A stretch of 64,000 bases of DNA from Polluticaenibacter yanchengensis (GTDB taxonomy: Bacteria; Bacteroidota; Bacteroidia; Chitinophagales; Chitinophagaceae): NCBI GenBank assembly GCA_027854065.1, contig JAQGEF010000021.1, forward strand, positions 1 through 64,000, read 5' to 3'. The first letter of the stretch is position 1; the number at the start of each line of letters is the position of its first letter. This document shows positions 7,452 through 15,901 of the stretch, in pieces. The notes beneath the pieces were generated by a model. The model searched no databases, was not told where the DNA came from, and was given only the letters and a program-made list of their open reading frames with translations. The position numbers and the translations under genes were made by a program.

Positions 7452-10244
7452 ATGAAAGATACTTCCTACATCACGAATCAACATCCGGCTTTTATAGAAA
7501 GCCTGTATAACGATTTTGTAAAGGATCCGAATAGTGTAGATCCTGAACTTAAGAAATTTTTTGAAGGTTTTGACTTTGCCATTAACAATGCAAATATCAG
7601 CGGCAGCAATGGCGCTATAGCAACACCGGACAATGTAAACAAAGGCAAAAGCCAGGAGCCAAGTGTGGTAGGACCGGAGCCAAGTGCAGAAGACTTTATG
7701 TATGACCTCAGGGTTTACCGTCTTATCTTAGGTTACAGAAACAAAGGACATCTTTTGGCAAACACCAATCCTATCCGCCCGAGAAAAGACAGAAACGCCA
7801 ATATAGATTTAGCGTTCTATGGATTCCAGGAAAGCGACCTGGACAAAACATTCCGCGCAGGTAATCTAATAGGCTTAGGCCCAACTACTTTACGTAATAT
7901 TTTAGCGCATTTACAAGCCTGTTATTCCAATCACGTAGGTTGGGAGTTCAAATATATCAGCGATCAAAAACAGGTGGACTGGTTAACCAATGAAATAGAA
8001 AAAGGATTTACCAACAAACTTTCCCTCGAGAAAAAAAGACGCATTCTTTCCAAATTGAATGAAGGCGTAATGTTTGAGAAATTCCTGCACACAAAATATA
8101 TCGGCCAGAAACGGTTTAGCCTGGAAGGTGGAGAAACCGCTATTCCAGCTTTAGATGAAATCATCACCACTGCAGCCGATAACGGCGTACAGGAAGTAGT
8201 GATAGGCATGGCGCACCGTGGCCGTTTAAACATCCTGGCAAACATCATGGGCAAAACCTACGAAGAAATCTTTACAGAGTTCGAAGGTAATATTACCCCG
8301 GATAGTACAATGGGTACCGGTGATGTAAAATATCACTTAGGTTTCAGCAGCCAGCCAACTACACCAAACGGTAAATTAATCCATTTAAAATTAGCACCGA
8401 ACCCATCGCATTTGGAAGCGGTAGATCCTGTTGTTTTAGGTTTCTCCCGTGCAAAAGCAGATGTTGAGTATGGTAGCGATTACGATAAAGTATTACCTAT
8501 TTTAATTCATGGCGATGCATCAATCGCTGGTCAGGGTATCGTTTACGAGATCCTGCAAATGAGCAAGTTAAAGGGTTATAAAACCGGCGGTACCATTCAT
8601 TTTGTAATCAATAACCAGATCGGTTTTACCACCGATTTTAGCGATGCCCGCAGTTCTGATTACAGTACTTCATTGGCAGCTGCGGTACACGCCCCGGTAT
8701 TCCATGTAAATGGTGATGATCCTGAAGCAGTAGTTAAAGCCGTAAATATTGCCACCCGCTACCGCCAGGAGTTTGATTCTGATGTGTTTATTGATATGGT
8801 ATGTTACCGTCGTCATGGTCATAACGAAGGCGATGATCCGAAATTCACTCAGCCGGGTTTATATGCTTTAATTGATAAGCATCCAAATCCACGCGAGGTT
8901 TATACCAATTTCTTAATTGAGAACGATAAACCGGATGCGCGCGAACTGGCCAAAGAAATGGAAAAGCAATTCTGGAGCGATTTACAAAATCGTTTAGATA
9001 ATATTAAGCAAAATCCATTGCCTTATAAGTATCAAAAACCTGAACAATGGTGGAGAGAATTAAGAAAAGCCACCCAGGAAGATTTTGAAGCAAGCCCGGT
9101 TACGGCCATTTCAGATGAAGAGTTCCGGCAAACCTTTACCGCTATCATGACATTGCCGGAAGGGTTTACGCCACTTAAAAAAGTGCAGAAGCTTTTAAGC
9201 GATAAAATAAAATTATTCAACGACGAGCAAAAAGTTGACTGGGCAACCGGTGAATTATTAGCTTACGCAAGCATCTGTGCCGATGGTAACGATGTGCGCA
9301 TGAGCGGACAAGATGTTGGCCGTGGTACATTCAGCCACCGTCATGCTGTATTGCGCGATGAACAAAATGACGAATATTACAACCGCCTTAGCCGTATTTC
9401 AGATACACAAGGAAAATTCCGTATTTACAATTCATTATTAAGTGAATACGGTGTATTAGGTTTCGAGTATGGTTATGCAATGGCAAATCCTAATTCATTA
9501 GTAATATGGGAAGCACAGTTTGGTGATTTTGCCAACGGTGCCCAAACTATTATTGACCAGTTTATTACCGGTGGCGAACAAAAATGGGGACGTATGAACG
9601 GTGTAACCATGTTATTGCCACACGGTTACGAAGGACAGGGACCAGAGCATAGCAGTGCCCGTTTGGAACGCTTCCTGCAAATGGCAGCCGAGCTGAACAT
9701 TGTGGTAACAAATATTACCACAGCAGCAAACTTCTTCCATGCGTTGCGTCGCCAGTTAGCATGGCAGTTCCGCAAGCCATTGATCAACTTTAGCCCTAAA
9801 GCTAACTTACGCTTGCCTTCAAGCTACAGTCACGTAAGCGAGTTTACACAAGGAGGCTTCAAAGAAGTCATCGATGATGATGCCGTACAATTACCGGCTA
9901 CTGTAAGAAAAGTATTATTCTGTTCAGGTAAAGTTTACTTCGATTTATTAGACAAAAAAATCAAAGAAAACCGCACCGATGTCGCCATCATCCGTTTAGA
10001 ACAGATTTATCCTTTACCACACAAACAATTAGAGTTGTTGAACAAAAAGTACAACAATGCTACCTGGTTCTGGGTACAGGAAGAGCCTTTAAACATGGGT
10101 GCCGCTTCATTCTTAAAAATGAACCTGCACAGCATTAACTATGGCATTATCAGTCGCCGCCCAAGCGCTTCTACTGCCACAGGTTACAGTAAAGTGCATG
10201 CCAAAGAACAGTCAGAAATCGTAGAAACAGCATTCGGTATTTAA
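7452..10244 (+). CDS. sucA: 2-oxoglutarate dehydrogenase E1 component
   Basis: A thiamine-diphosphate enzyme that decarboxylates 2-oxoglutarate and passes the succinyl group to the E2 lipoyl arm in the TCA cycle. The 930-residue length is normal. Residues 1-40 carry the short N-terminal E2-binding segment (HPAFIESLYNDFVKDPNSVD). Family landmarks follow: GMAHRGRLN, HLGFSSQP, PNPSHLEAVDPVV, the ThDP-binding HGDASIAGQG, and in the transketolase-like half HRHAVLRDE, EAQFGDFANGAQ, LPHGYEGQGPEHSSARLER and the tail VQEEPLNMGA. No E2 or E3 gene is adjacent; an E2 gene lies 23 kb away. It has its own promoter and terminator. Confidence 0.98.
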   Translation: MKDTSYITNQHPAFIESLYNDFVKDPNSVDPELKKFFEGFDFAINNANISGSNGAIATPDNVNKGKSQEPSVVGPEPSAEDFMYDLRVYRLILGYRNKGHLLANTNPIRPRKDRNANIDLAFYGFQESDLDKTFRAGNLIGLGPTTLRNILAHLQACYSNHVGWEFKYISDQKQVDWLTNEIEKGFTNKLSLEKKRRILSKLNEGVMFEKFLHTKYIGQKRFSLEGGETAIPALDEIITTAADNGVQEVVIGMAHRGRLNILANIMGKTYEEIFTEFEGNITPDSTMGTGDVKYHLGFSSQPTTPNGKLIHLKLAPNPSHLEAVDPVVLGFSRAKADVEYGSDYDKVLPILIHGDASIAGQGIVYEILQMSKLKGYKTGGTIHFVINNQIGFTTDFSDARSSDYSTSLAAAVHAPVFHVNGDDPEAVVKAVNIATRYRQEFDSDVFIDMVCYRRHGHNEGDDPKFTQPGLYALIDKHPNPREVYTNFLIENDKPDARELAKEMEKQFWSDLQNRLDNIKQNPLPYKYQKPEQWWRELRKATQEDFEASPVTAISDEEFRQTFTAIMTLPEGFTPLKKVQKLLSDKIKLFNDEQKVDWATGELLAYASICADGNDVRMSGQDVGRGTFSHRHAVLRDEQNDEYYNRLSRISDTQGKFRIYNSLLSEYGVLGFEYGYAMANPNSLVIWEAQFGDFANGAQTIIDQFITGGEQKWGRMNGVTMLLPHGYEGQGPEHSSARLERFLQMAAELNIVVTNITTAANFFHALRRQLAWQFRKPLINFSPKANLRLPSSYSHVSEFTQGGFKEVIDDDAVQLPATVRKVLFCSGKVYFDLLDKKIKENRTDVAIIRLEQIYPLPHKQLELLNKKYNNATWFWVQEEPLNMGAASFLKMNLHSINYGIISRRPSASTATGYSKVHAKEQSEIVETAFGI

Positions 10245-10273
10245 TCAATACCGGTAAGCATATTAATAGGAAT

Positions 10274-10303
10274 AGTCACCAAGATAATTGGTGGCTATTT
10301 TTA
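10274..10303 (+). terminator. sucA intrinsic terminator
   Basis: AGTCACCAA (10274-10282) pairs with TTGGTGGCT (10288-10296) around a 5-nt loop, with one G-T pair, followed by ATTTTTA. It sits 30 nt after the sucA stop. Confidence 0.8.
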
Positions 10304-10306
10304 TTT

Positions 10307-10428
10307 GGGGCTGTCAGCATTTGCAATACTATATTACAGCAGTCCGGCGTGTTTAGGGGTTCGCTACGCTCCGTGCCGCGCTGCGCTTGCACCAGCCGCT
10401 ATGGCGGCTGCCCACACATGCCGCAGCC
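10307..10428 (+). repeat. GC-rich 3'-end element, copy A
   Basis: Head GGGGCTGTCAG at 10307, exactly 37 bp to the core CCGGC at 10344, core including GGGGTTCGCTACGCTCCGTG, tail ending GCCGCAGCC at 10428. The head is 63 nt after the sucA stop, immediately past the terminator and in the same direction. Together with the terminator it fills most of the sucA-IMPase gap. Confidence 0.85.
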
Positions 10429-10516
10429 ATTTATCATTTTCCATTCTATTTGACATACTTAAGTGCATGGAAATAATTTAATAAGCAAGCAGACAGATAA
10501 AGCCATCGTCCTGTTT

Positions 10517-10524
10517 TATATTTG
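10517..10524 (+). promoter_or_regulatory. Candidate -7 element (TATATTTG), possibly for a leaderless mRNA
   Basis: A perfect TAnnTTTG ends 6 nt before the ATG at 10531, so transcription would start at or near the start codon. No clear -33 element is visible. Confidence 0.45.
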
Positions 10525-10530
10525 CAAACT

Positions 10531-11325
10531 ATGATAATAGAAACATTGCATAAAGCTGCAAAAGCCGGAGCTGCGGAGCTTGTGAAATATTTTAATAACC
10601 CGTCTTTAGTGGTAAATGTTAAAGATGGCGGTATTAATGATTTAGTGACAGAAGCGGATCATGCTTCTGATAAAGCAATAATTACAGTAATTAAAGAAAA
10701 CTTCCCGCACCATTTTATTTTAAGTGAAGAAACGGGTAATTTAGAATCTGACAGTAATTATAAATGGGTAATTGATCCCATTGACGGTACCATTAATTAT
10801 GCGCATGGTATTCCTATTTGTTGCGTTAGCATAGGAGTGGAGAAAGATGGAGAAATGATAGCAGGTGTTTGTTATAACCCGTTTATGAATGAATATTTTT
10901 TTGCAGAAAAAGGGCAGGGCGCCTTTTTGAATGATAAAAAACTGGAAGTGAGTAAACAGGTATCAGTGCTGAAAAGCTGCCTGGTGACAGGATTTCCCTA
11001 TTCATACCTGCATGAGGAAAACGGGCCATTACAATGCTTTGAACGTTTGGTAAAAAAAGGGGTGCCTGTACGCCGCCTGGGAAGCGCTGCATTGGATTTG
11101 TGCTGGGTAGCGAGTGGCCGTTTTGATGGGTTTTATGAACATAAATTAAAAGCCTGGGATACTGCTGCCGGTGTTATTATTTTAAAAGAGGCAGGGGGCA
11201 AAATTACAGATTTCAATAACAATGAATATAGCATATATCAGCCAAAACTGATAGCTACAAATGGCATTATTCATGATGAGCTTTTATCGGTCGTCAATAA
11301 CAGCCATCCTGATTTTAAACTATAA
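10531..11325 (+). CDS. Inositol monophosphatase family protein
   Basis: A 264-residue Mg2+-dependent phosphomonoesterase of the IMPase/SuhB/CysQ superfamily. I start at the ATG at 10531; a TTG three codons upstream overlaps the putative -7 element and is less likely. Metal-binding motifs are intact: SEETG at about 65-69, IDPIDGTINY at 81-90 (Asp82, Asp85) and AWDTAAG near 212-218, with GSAALDLCWVASG between. In this superfamily the substrate may be inositol phosphate, 3'-phosphoadenosine 5'-phosphate or fructose 1,6-bisphosphate; the sequence alone does not decide. It is first in an operon: thiL follows after 3 nt and a small membrane protein after 15 nt more. Confidence 0.93.
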   Translation: MIIETLHKAAKAGAAELVKYFNNPSLVVNVKDGGINDLVTEADHASDKAIITVIKENFPHHFILSEETGNLESDSNYKWVIDPIDGTINYAHGIPICCVSIGVEKDGEMIAGVCYNPFMNEYFFAEKGQGAFLNDKKLEVSKQVSVLKSCLVTGFPYSYLHEENGPLQCFERLVKKGVPVRRLGSAALDLCWVASGRFDGFYEHKLKAWDTAAGVIILKEAGGKITDFNNNEYSIYQPKLIATNGIIHDELLSVVNNSHPDFKL

Positions 11326-11328
11326 ATT

Positions 11329-12354
11329 ATGGAAAGAACTGAGATAAATTCGTTAGGTGAGTTCGGATTGATTGACCACCTGACCAGGAATAATGAAACC
11401 AGGCAAGCTTCTACCATTCTAAGTGTTGGTGATGATGCGGCAGTCATTGATACTTTTGGCAAACAAACGGTAGTAAGTACCGATCTGTTGATAGAAGGTA
11501 TTCATTTCGATTTGATGTACACACCACTTAAACACCTGGGCTATAAAAGCGTGGTGGTGAATTTAAGCGATATCTACGCGATGAATGCAGTGCCTACTCA
11601 AATTACAATAAGTATCGCATTCAGCAATCGTTTTAGTGTGGAAGCTTTGGATGAATTTTACGAAGGCGTGTACGCTGCCTGCGAAAAATATAATGTTGAT
11701 TTAATAGGAGGGGATACATCCAGTTCTCAAAAAGGCTTTATAATCAGTGTTACAGCATTGGGAGAAGTGGTACCAGATAAATTTGTGACGAGAAAAGGGG
11801 CCCAAAAAGGTGATTTGATTTGTGTGACAGGATTTTTGGGAGGCGCTTTTCTTGGATTAACATTATTGGAACGGGAAAAGAAAATCTATCTTGAGAACCC
11901 GGGAGTTCAGCCGGACCTGGAGAATGAAAGTTATATAGTAGGCCGTTTATTAAAGCCCGAAGCACAAAAAGAGGCGATCCAGTTTTTGCAGGATAATGAT
12001 ATCATGCCTACCAGTATGATGGATGTGAGTGACGGTTTGAGCAGCGAAATTATTCATATCTGCCGCCAAAGCCAGTGTGGAGCTGTTATATACGAAGATA
12101 AACTGCCTATCCATGAGGACTCGCGAATGTTTGCCTATAAACTGGAGTTAGATCCTACCATGTGCGCTTTAAACGGTGGAGAAGACTATGAGCTGGTATT
12201 TACCATTAAGCAGGAAGATTATGAAAAAATGGTTTTAAATGAAAATATCAGCGTGATAGGTTATATCACAGAGGATATTGAAAAGACAAAAATCATTACG
12301 AAGGGTGGTAATACCTATGATTTAAAAGCACAAGGCTGGAACCATTCTAAATAA
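11329..12354 (+). CDS. thiL: Thiamine-monophosphate kinase
   Basis: ThiL phosphorylates thiamine monophosphate to thiamine pyrophosphate with ATP, the last step of cofactor synthesis. The 341 residues are normal length. Landmarks: VGDDAAVI near the N-terminus, STDLLIEGIHF, VVNLSDIYAMNA, IGGDTSSS, MMDVSDGLSSEI and GGEDYELVFT, all typical of the PurM/ThiL fold and its Mg-ATP site. It begins 3 nt after the IMPase stop, so the two are surely cotranscribed. The product ThDP is the cofactor of the nearby sucA enzyme, but I see nothing to suggest co-regulation. Confidence 0.96.
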   Translation: MERTEINSLGEFGLIDHLTRNNETRQASTILSVGDDAAVIDTFGKQTVVSTDLLIEGIHFDLMYTPLKHLGYKSVVVNLSDIYAMNAVPTQITISIAFSNRFSVEALDEFYEGVYAACEKYNVDLIGGDTSSSQKGFIISVTALGEVVPDKFVTRKGAQKGDLICVTGFLGGAFLGLTLLEREKKIYLENPGVQPDLENESYIVGRLLKPEAQKEAIQFLQDNDIMPTSMMDVSDGLSSEIIHICRQSQCGAVIYEDKLPIHEDSRMFAYKLELDPTMCALNGGEDYELVFTIKQEDYEKMVLNENISVIGYITEDIEKTKIITKGGNTYDLKAQGWNHSK

Positions 12355-12369
12355 ATTAAACAGTAAACT

Positions 12370-12825
12370 ATGAGGATTCCCCGTTGGTTGGTTATACCAT
12401 TTATTGTGATATCATTGATTGCTTTAACCCGTCAGTTCTGGGATGATCAAACCGAGACTGCAGCTACCGTGTATGATATCCCTAAAAAATTAGATACCGA
12501 ATTGCTGACTCTAAAAGTATACCCACAAAGTAAATCTAATAACGTATTTGTATTTACTACGTATAAAGAGGGTAGTGAAGATGATTTTTTATACCTGACC
12601 CCGGAAAATATCGCGTTGGAAACGCCTTCACAAATTATGGCCCTGCCGGATAGCATCCTGCAAAAAGGCTTCCAGGTATCCGGCTATTTTTATATGGGAA
12701 CCGGTATTCCAAAAGAGTATATCGGTAATATCCCGAAAGTAAAGCGATTAAGAGTCTTTTTATATCAAAGAATTGACGGGTTAAGTAAACCTGTAACAGT
12801 GGATAGTACCCATTTGACAAATTAA
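12370..12825 (+). CDS. Small membrane-anchored hypothetical protein
   Basis: A 151-residue protein with one N-terminal hydrophobic segment (residues about 6-21, WLVIPFIVISLIALTR) and a soluble, probably periplasmic remainder. It starts 15 nt after thiL and is the last gene of that operon. No domain is recognised. The C-terminal half alternates hydrophobic and charged residues as in a beta-rich domain (GFQVSGYFYMG, VKRLRVFLYQRIDG). No cysteines or catalytic-looking motif. Confidence 0.7.
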   Translation: MRIPRWLVIPFIVISLIALTRQFWDDQTETAATVYDIPKKLDTELLTLKVYPQSKSNNVFVFTTYKEGSEDDFLYLTPENIALETPSQIMALPDSILQKGFQVSGYFYMGTGIPKEYIGNIPKVKRLRVFLYQRIDGLSKPVTVDSTHLTN

Positions 12826-12853
12826 TTGCAAAATAGCATTACAAAAGCTGAAG

Positions 12854-13018
12854 GGCTGCGGCATGCGTTGGTGCCGACGAAGGAGGCAGTGTATTTTTTA
12901 CAGGATGAATCTGCGAAGGTTATAAGGTAGAGCGCTCCTGTAAAAATACACCGAGCGTTAGCGGAGCCATAAGCTCGCCGGACAGATGCAGAGGGAGAAT
13001 CTTAAAGTTGACAGCCCC
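12854..13018 (-). repeat. GC-rich 3'-end element, copy B, with inserted hairpin
   Basis: Reads on the minus strand: head GGGGCTGTCA ending at 13018, 37 bp to CCGGC at 12981, tail GCCGCAGCC ending at 12854. It begins 75 nt downstream of the aminotransferase stop and past that gene's terminator. It differs from the 120-bp copies by an insertion within 12888-12951: GTGTATTTTTTACAGGA (12889-12905) and TCCTGTAAAAATACAC (12936-12951) form a long hairpin. The insert splits a conserved GAAGGAG|CACCGAGCG junction. Confidence 0.85.
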
Positions 13019-13032
13019 AAATGAAGAAGCAT

Positions 13033-13071
13033 AAAAATCCCGGTAATGCTATAGCCTTACCGGGATTTTTT
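13033..13071 (-). terminator. Aminotransferase intrinsic terminator (bidirectional)
   Basis: AAAAATCCCGGTAA (13033-13046) pairs perfectly with TTACCGGGATTTTT (13057-13070) with a 10-nt loop. T runs occur on both strands, so it could also stop readthrough from the thiL operon. Confidence 0.88.
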
Positions 13072-13092
13072 ACTATTGGAAATGCCCTTATA

Positions 13093-14283
13093 TTATACTA
13101 ATGCGGCAAAAGCTTCTTTAATTCTTGCAAAGCCTTTTTGTAAATCTTCACGGCTTGCCGCATAACTTAAACGCAGGCAGGATGGCTCGCCAAATGCGCC
13201 ACCACTTACAGAACTCACATGTGCCTGCTCTAACAGGTACATGGCAAGATCATCTGCATTCGCAATCACTTGTTCACCGAATTTTTTGCCAAAATAGGCA
13301 CTCACATCCGGGAATACATAGAATGCGCCATCCGGTTCTATACAACGCAGATTTGGAATTTCGCTTAAATATTGCAGAACGATTTTACGTCTTTCTCCAA
13401 ATTCTTTTACCATGTCTAAAGTTGGTTTCAGATCAGCATTTAAAGCGACTACAGCAGCTTGTTGTGTAGCGGCATTGGTGCCACTGGTCATTTGGCCCTG
13501 GATTTTATCACAGGCTTTAACAATGTCCGCATTTGCGGCCATATAGCCTAAACGGTACCCGGTCATCGCGTAACCTTTGCTTAATCCGTTAATGATGGCT
13601 ACACGGTCTTTTACTTCCGGGAATTCCGCGATGCTGACATTGGCACCCACATAATTGGTATATTCATAAATCTCGTCACTCATGATGATGATCTGAGGAT
13701 ACTTTTTGAATACTTCTACCAAAGAAGCTAACTCTTCTCTGCTGTAAACAGAACCTGTAGGATTACAAGGGGAGGAGAACATGAATAATTTGGTATTTGG
13801 TGTAATGGCAGCTTCTAATTCTTCTGCGGTTATTTTATATTTATTCTCATATTTGGTTTTTACGAGGATAGGATTTGCTTCTGCTAAACGAACAATTTCG
13901 CTGTAAGAAACCCAGTATGGTGTAGGGATAACAACATCATCTCCACCTTCTACTGTGGCAAAAACCAAATTGGCAATGCTTTGTTTAGCACCGGTGCTTA
14001 CGATGATATTTTCCGGTTTGTAATCTAAATTGTTATCTCTTTTTAGTTTGTTACAAGCAGCCTGTCTTAATTCCGGGTAACCGGCTACTGGTGGATAATG
14101 GGAGTAATTATTGTTTACAGCATCAACCATTGCTTTTTTAATATGGTCCGGGGTATCAAAATCCGGTTCGCCAAGGCTCAAACCTATTACATCGTGACCC
14201 TGAGCTCTTAGCTCTCTCGCTAATTTTGCCATTTTTAATGTTTCCGGTTCGCTAAAGCGCTCTAATCTGGATGCCAGTTTCAT
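13093..14283 (-). CDS. Class I pyridoxal-phosphate aminotransferase (aspartate aminotransferase type)
   Basis: A 396-residue fold-type I aminotransferase, subgroup I-beta like the thermophilic AspC. It moves an amino group between aspartate (or an aromatic or prephenate substrate) and 2-oxoglutarate. The PLP-binding lysine is Lys236 in INGLSKGYAMTGYRLGY; Asp203 in MSDEIYE contacts the pyridine ring; NPTG is at 174-177; a C-terminal Arg in SCLRLSYA should bind the substrate carboxylate. Length is normal. It diverges from the MarR gene across a 168-bp region with a well-formed promoter of its own. Substrate assignment between aspartate, glutamate and prephenate cannot be made from motifs. Confidence 0.93.
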   Translation of the reverse strand: MKLASRLERFSEPETLKMAKLARELRAQGHDVIGLSLGEPDFDTPDHIKKAMVDAVNNNYSHYPPVAGYPELRQAACNKLKRDNNLDYKPENIIVSTGAKQSIANLVFATVEGGDDVVIPTPYWVSYSEIVRLAEANPILVKTKYENKYKITAEELEAAITPNTKLFMFSSPCNPTGSVYSREELASLVEVFKKYPQIIIMSDEIYEYTNYVGANVSIAEFPEVKDRVAIINGLSKGYAMTGYRLGYMAANADIVKACDKIQGQMTSGTNAATQQAAVVALNADLKPTLDMVKEFGERRKIVLQYLSEIPNLRCIEPDGAFYVFPDVSAYFGKKFGEQVIANADDLAMYLLEQAHVSSVSGGAFGEPSCLRLSYAASREDLQKGFARIKEAFAALV

Positions 14284-14330
14284 ATAAAAGTCTATTTATT
14301 TGATTATCGTATTTTAAAATTCAAACCTGG

Positions 14331-14360
14331 CAAAGGTAATCAGTTCTTTGTACTTTCAAA
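14331..14360 (-). promoter_or_regulatory. Aminotransferase promoter (-33 TTTG / -7 TACCTTTG)
   Basis: On the minus strand TTTG at 14360-14357 and TACCTTTG at 14338-14331 are separated by 18 nt, a full match to the Bacteroidota consensus. The start codon is about 48 nt downstream of the -7 element. Confidence 0.7.
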
Positions 14361-14424
14361 CTTAGTTTTAACATTTATTACGTTTTTCAATCAGCAATTT
14401 TATGAAAGCTAAAAATTAATGTTG

Positions 14425-14432
14425 TAACTTTG
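14425..14432 (+). promoter_or_regulatory. Candidate marR-gene -7 element (TAACTTTG)
   Basis: A perfect TAnnTTTG 19 nt upstream of the MarR ATG; the -33 region is poor, so the promoter may need an activator or be weak. Confidence 0.5.
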
Positions 14433-14451
14433 TTTTTATAAATGCTATATA

Positions 14452-14901
14452 ATGGGGATCAATAAAGCTATCAATCAGGATAAGTTTATTAGTGAGAAGA
14501 ATAAACTATTGATTAATATTCTATATACTAATAACTGGCTTCAAACTAAAATGAAGGCTTTTTTTGAAACTTACGACCTGACATCTCAGCAATATAATAT
14601 TCTTCGAATTTTAAGAGGTGCCAAGATGCCAATGAGTACACTTAAAATAAGGGAACGAATGATTGACCGGATGAGTGACACCAGCAGGTTGGTTGAAAGG
14701 TTATTGAATAAGGGGTTGGTACAAAAAACGGTTTGTAATAAAGACAAGCGTCTGGTGGATGTGGTCATTACGGAACAAGGTCTTAATTTGCTGGCAGAGA
14801 TGGATTACCAGGAAAAGCTACTTGACGATATATTCAGGAATATATCTGATAATGATGCTGTTGAGTTGAATGGTTTGCTGGATAAGATAAGGGTAGACTG
14901 A
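14452..14901 (+). CDS. MarR family transcriptional regulator
   Basis: A 149-residue winged-helix dimer of the MarR family. Helices 1-2 (about 20-50) include YDLTSQQYNILRILRG; the DNA-recognition helix is MIDRMSDTSRLVERLLNKG (about 72-90) and the wing is KTVCNKDKRLVDVVIT with the family's basic wing (usually DRR, here NKDKR). It is followed by the dimerisation helix LLDDIFRNISDNDAVE. The gene is divergent from the aminotransferase across 168 bp, and MarR proteins commonly regulate themselves and a divergent neighbour. I find no obvious palindromic operator there. The ligand is unknown. Confidence 0.9.
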   Translation: MGINKAINQDKFISEKNKLLINILYTNNWLQTKMKAFFETYDLTSQQYNILRILRGAKMPMSTLKIRERMIDRMSDTSRLVERLLNKGLVQKTVCNKDKRLVDVVITEQGLNLLAEMDYQEKLLDDIFRNISDNDAVELNGLLDKIRVD

Positions 14902-14919
14902 TTTCGATATTAATGAAAT

Positions 14920-15840
14920 TTAAATGATTGATTTGTAATAATTTACTTGTCTTCTTATACCATTCTCAAGTGTGATAAAATCGTGGTCAATAAATTTAAA
15001 TAATTTTTGGTTGTTCAGTACAACAAAGTTTAGATCTATATTTCTGGCTGGTTTGTAAGTTATTTTAGGGTTTGTATTGAGTGACAATGAAATAAATTTG
15101 ATTACTTCATTTAGCGTATAACCAATACCCGAGCAGATATTTAAAACTTCGTTTTTTACATTTGCATTTATAAGTTTGAAAATGATATCTACTAAATCCT
15201 GAACATGAAGATAGTCTCTTGTAACACTACCATCGCCCCATATTTCTAAACTTTCATTGTTGGATAATTTGTGAATAGCAACGCTTATAAAGCCCTGATT
15301 TGATTCAAATTTCTGGTATTCACCAAATACATTTGACGGGCGCAATATGAGATAATTTAATTTTTCGGTTCTATGTTTAAATAGAATGTAATCCTCAATT
15401 ACAGTCTTGTGATAACCATAATAATTAATTGGGTTTAAAGAATGAGTTTCGTCAATCTTACTATCTGATTTCCCGTAAACAGTGCCTCCTGAAGATAAAA
15501 AAATGAATTGTACATTAAGTATTGCCGCTAAATCAATAATCTTAAAAGTAGGGAGCACAATGTCTTCAAAACTTTGCTGAAATTCATCGGCAGTACTGGA
15601 AGGTATCAGGTTACTATTTAAATGAATAACGTTAGTAATGTCGTTTTCTATTATTACTGTCTTTATTAAGTCAGTATCTTTTATAGATCCTTCAATAAAA
15701 TGACAGTGCTTAAATTCTATTGACTGACTAATATCAGATTTCGTGATTACAAATAATTGATTGTTGCTATCCTTAGCTATTGAAAGTAAATTTTTTCCAA
15801 TAAATCCTGACCCACCTAGTACTAAAATCTTATTCATCAA
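14920..15840 (-). CDS. NAD-dependent epimerase/dehydratase (sugar-nucleotide type)
   Basis: A 306-residue extended short-chain dehydrogenase. The Rossmann nucleotide-binding loop is GGSGFIG at 9-15 and the catalytic pair is Tyr141/Lys145 in YYGYHK, with Ser116/117 in FLSSGGTVYG supplying the third residue. The RPSNVFGEYQ and RDYLHVQDLVDII segments are typical of UDP-glucose 4-epimerase-like enzymes acting on nucleotide sugars. It lies downstream of an aconitase gene but is separated from it by a strong terminator, so it is likely transcribed alone. It is more AT-rich than its neighbours. The substrate is unknown; a role in cell-surface sugar synthesis is the usual one. Confidence 0.88.
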   Translation of the reverse strand: MMNKILVLGGSGFIGKNLLSIAKDSNNQLFVITKSDISQSIEFKHCHFIEGSIKDTDLIKTVIIENDITNVIHLNSNLIPSSTADEFQQSFEDIVLPTFKIIDLAAILNVQFIFLSSGGTVYGKSDSKIDETHSLNPINYYGYHKTVIEDYILFKHRTEKLNYLILRPSNVFGEYQKFESNQGFISVAIHKLSNNESLEIWGDGSVTRDYLHVQDLVDIIFKLINANVKNEVLNICSGIGYTLNEVIKFISLSLNTNPKITYKPARNIDLNFVVLNNQKLFKFIDHDFITLENGIRRQVNYYKSII

Positions 15841-15851
15841 TTCTTAAAATA

Positions 15852-15881
15852 AAAGGTAGTAATCCCATGATTACTACCTTT
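15852..15881 (-). terminator. Aconitase (first) intrinsic terminator
   Basis: A perfect 13-bp stem (AAAGGTAGTAATC at 15852-15864, GATTACTACCTTT at 15869-15881) with a 4-nt loop, 20 nt past the stop at 15902. A TATATTTG (-7 type) immediately precedes it on the minus strand at 15889-15882 and might serve the epimerase gene. Confidence 0.88.
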
Positions 15882-15901
15882 CAAATATATGCATTTTCTG
15901 C

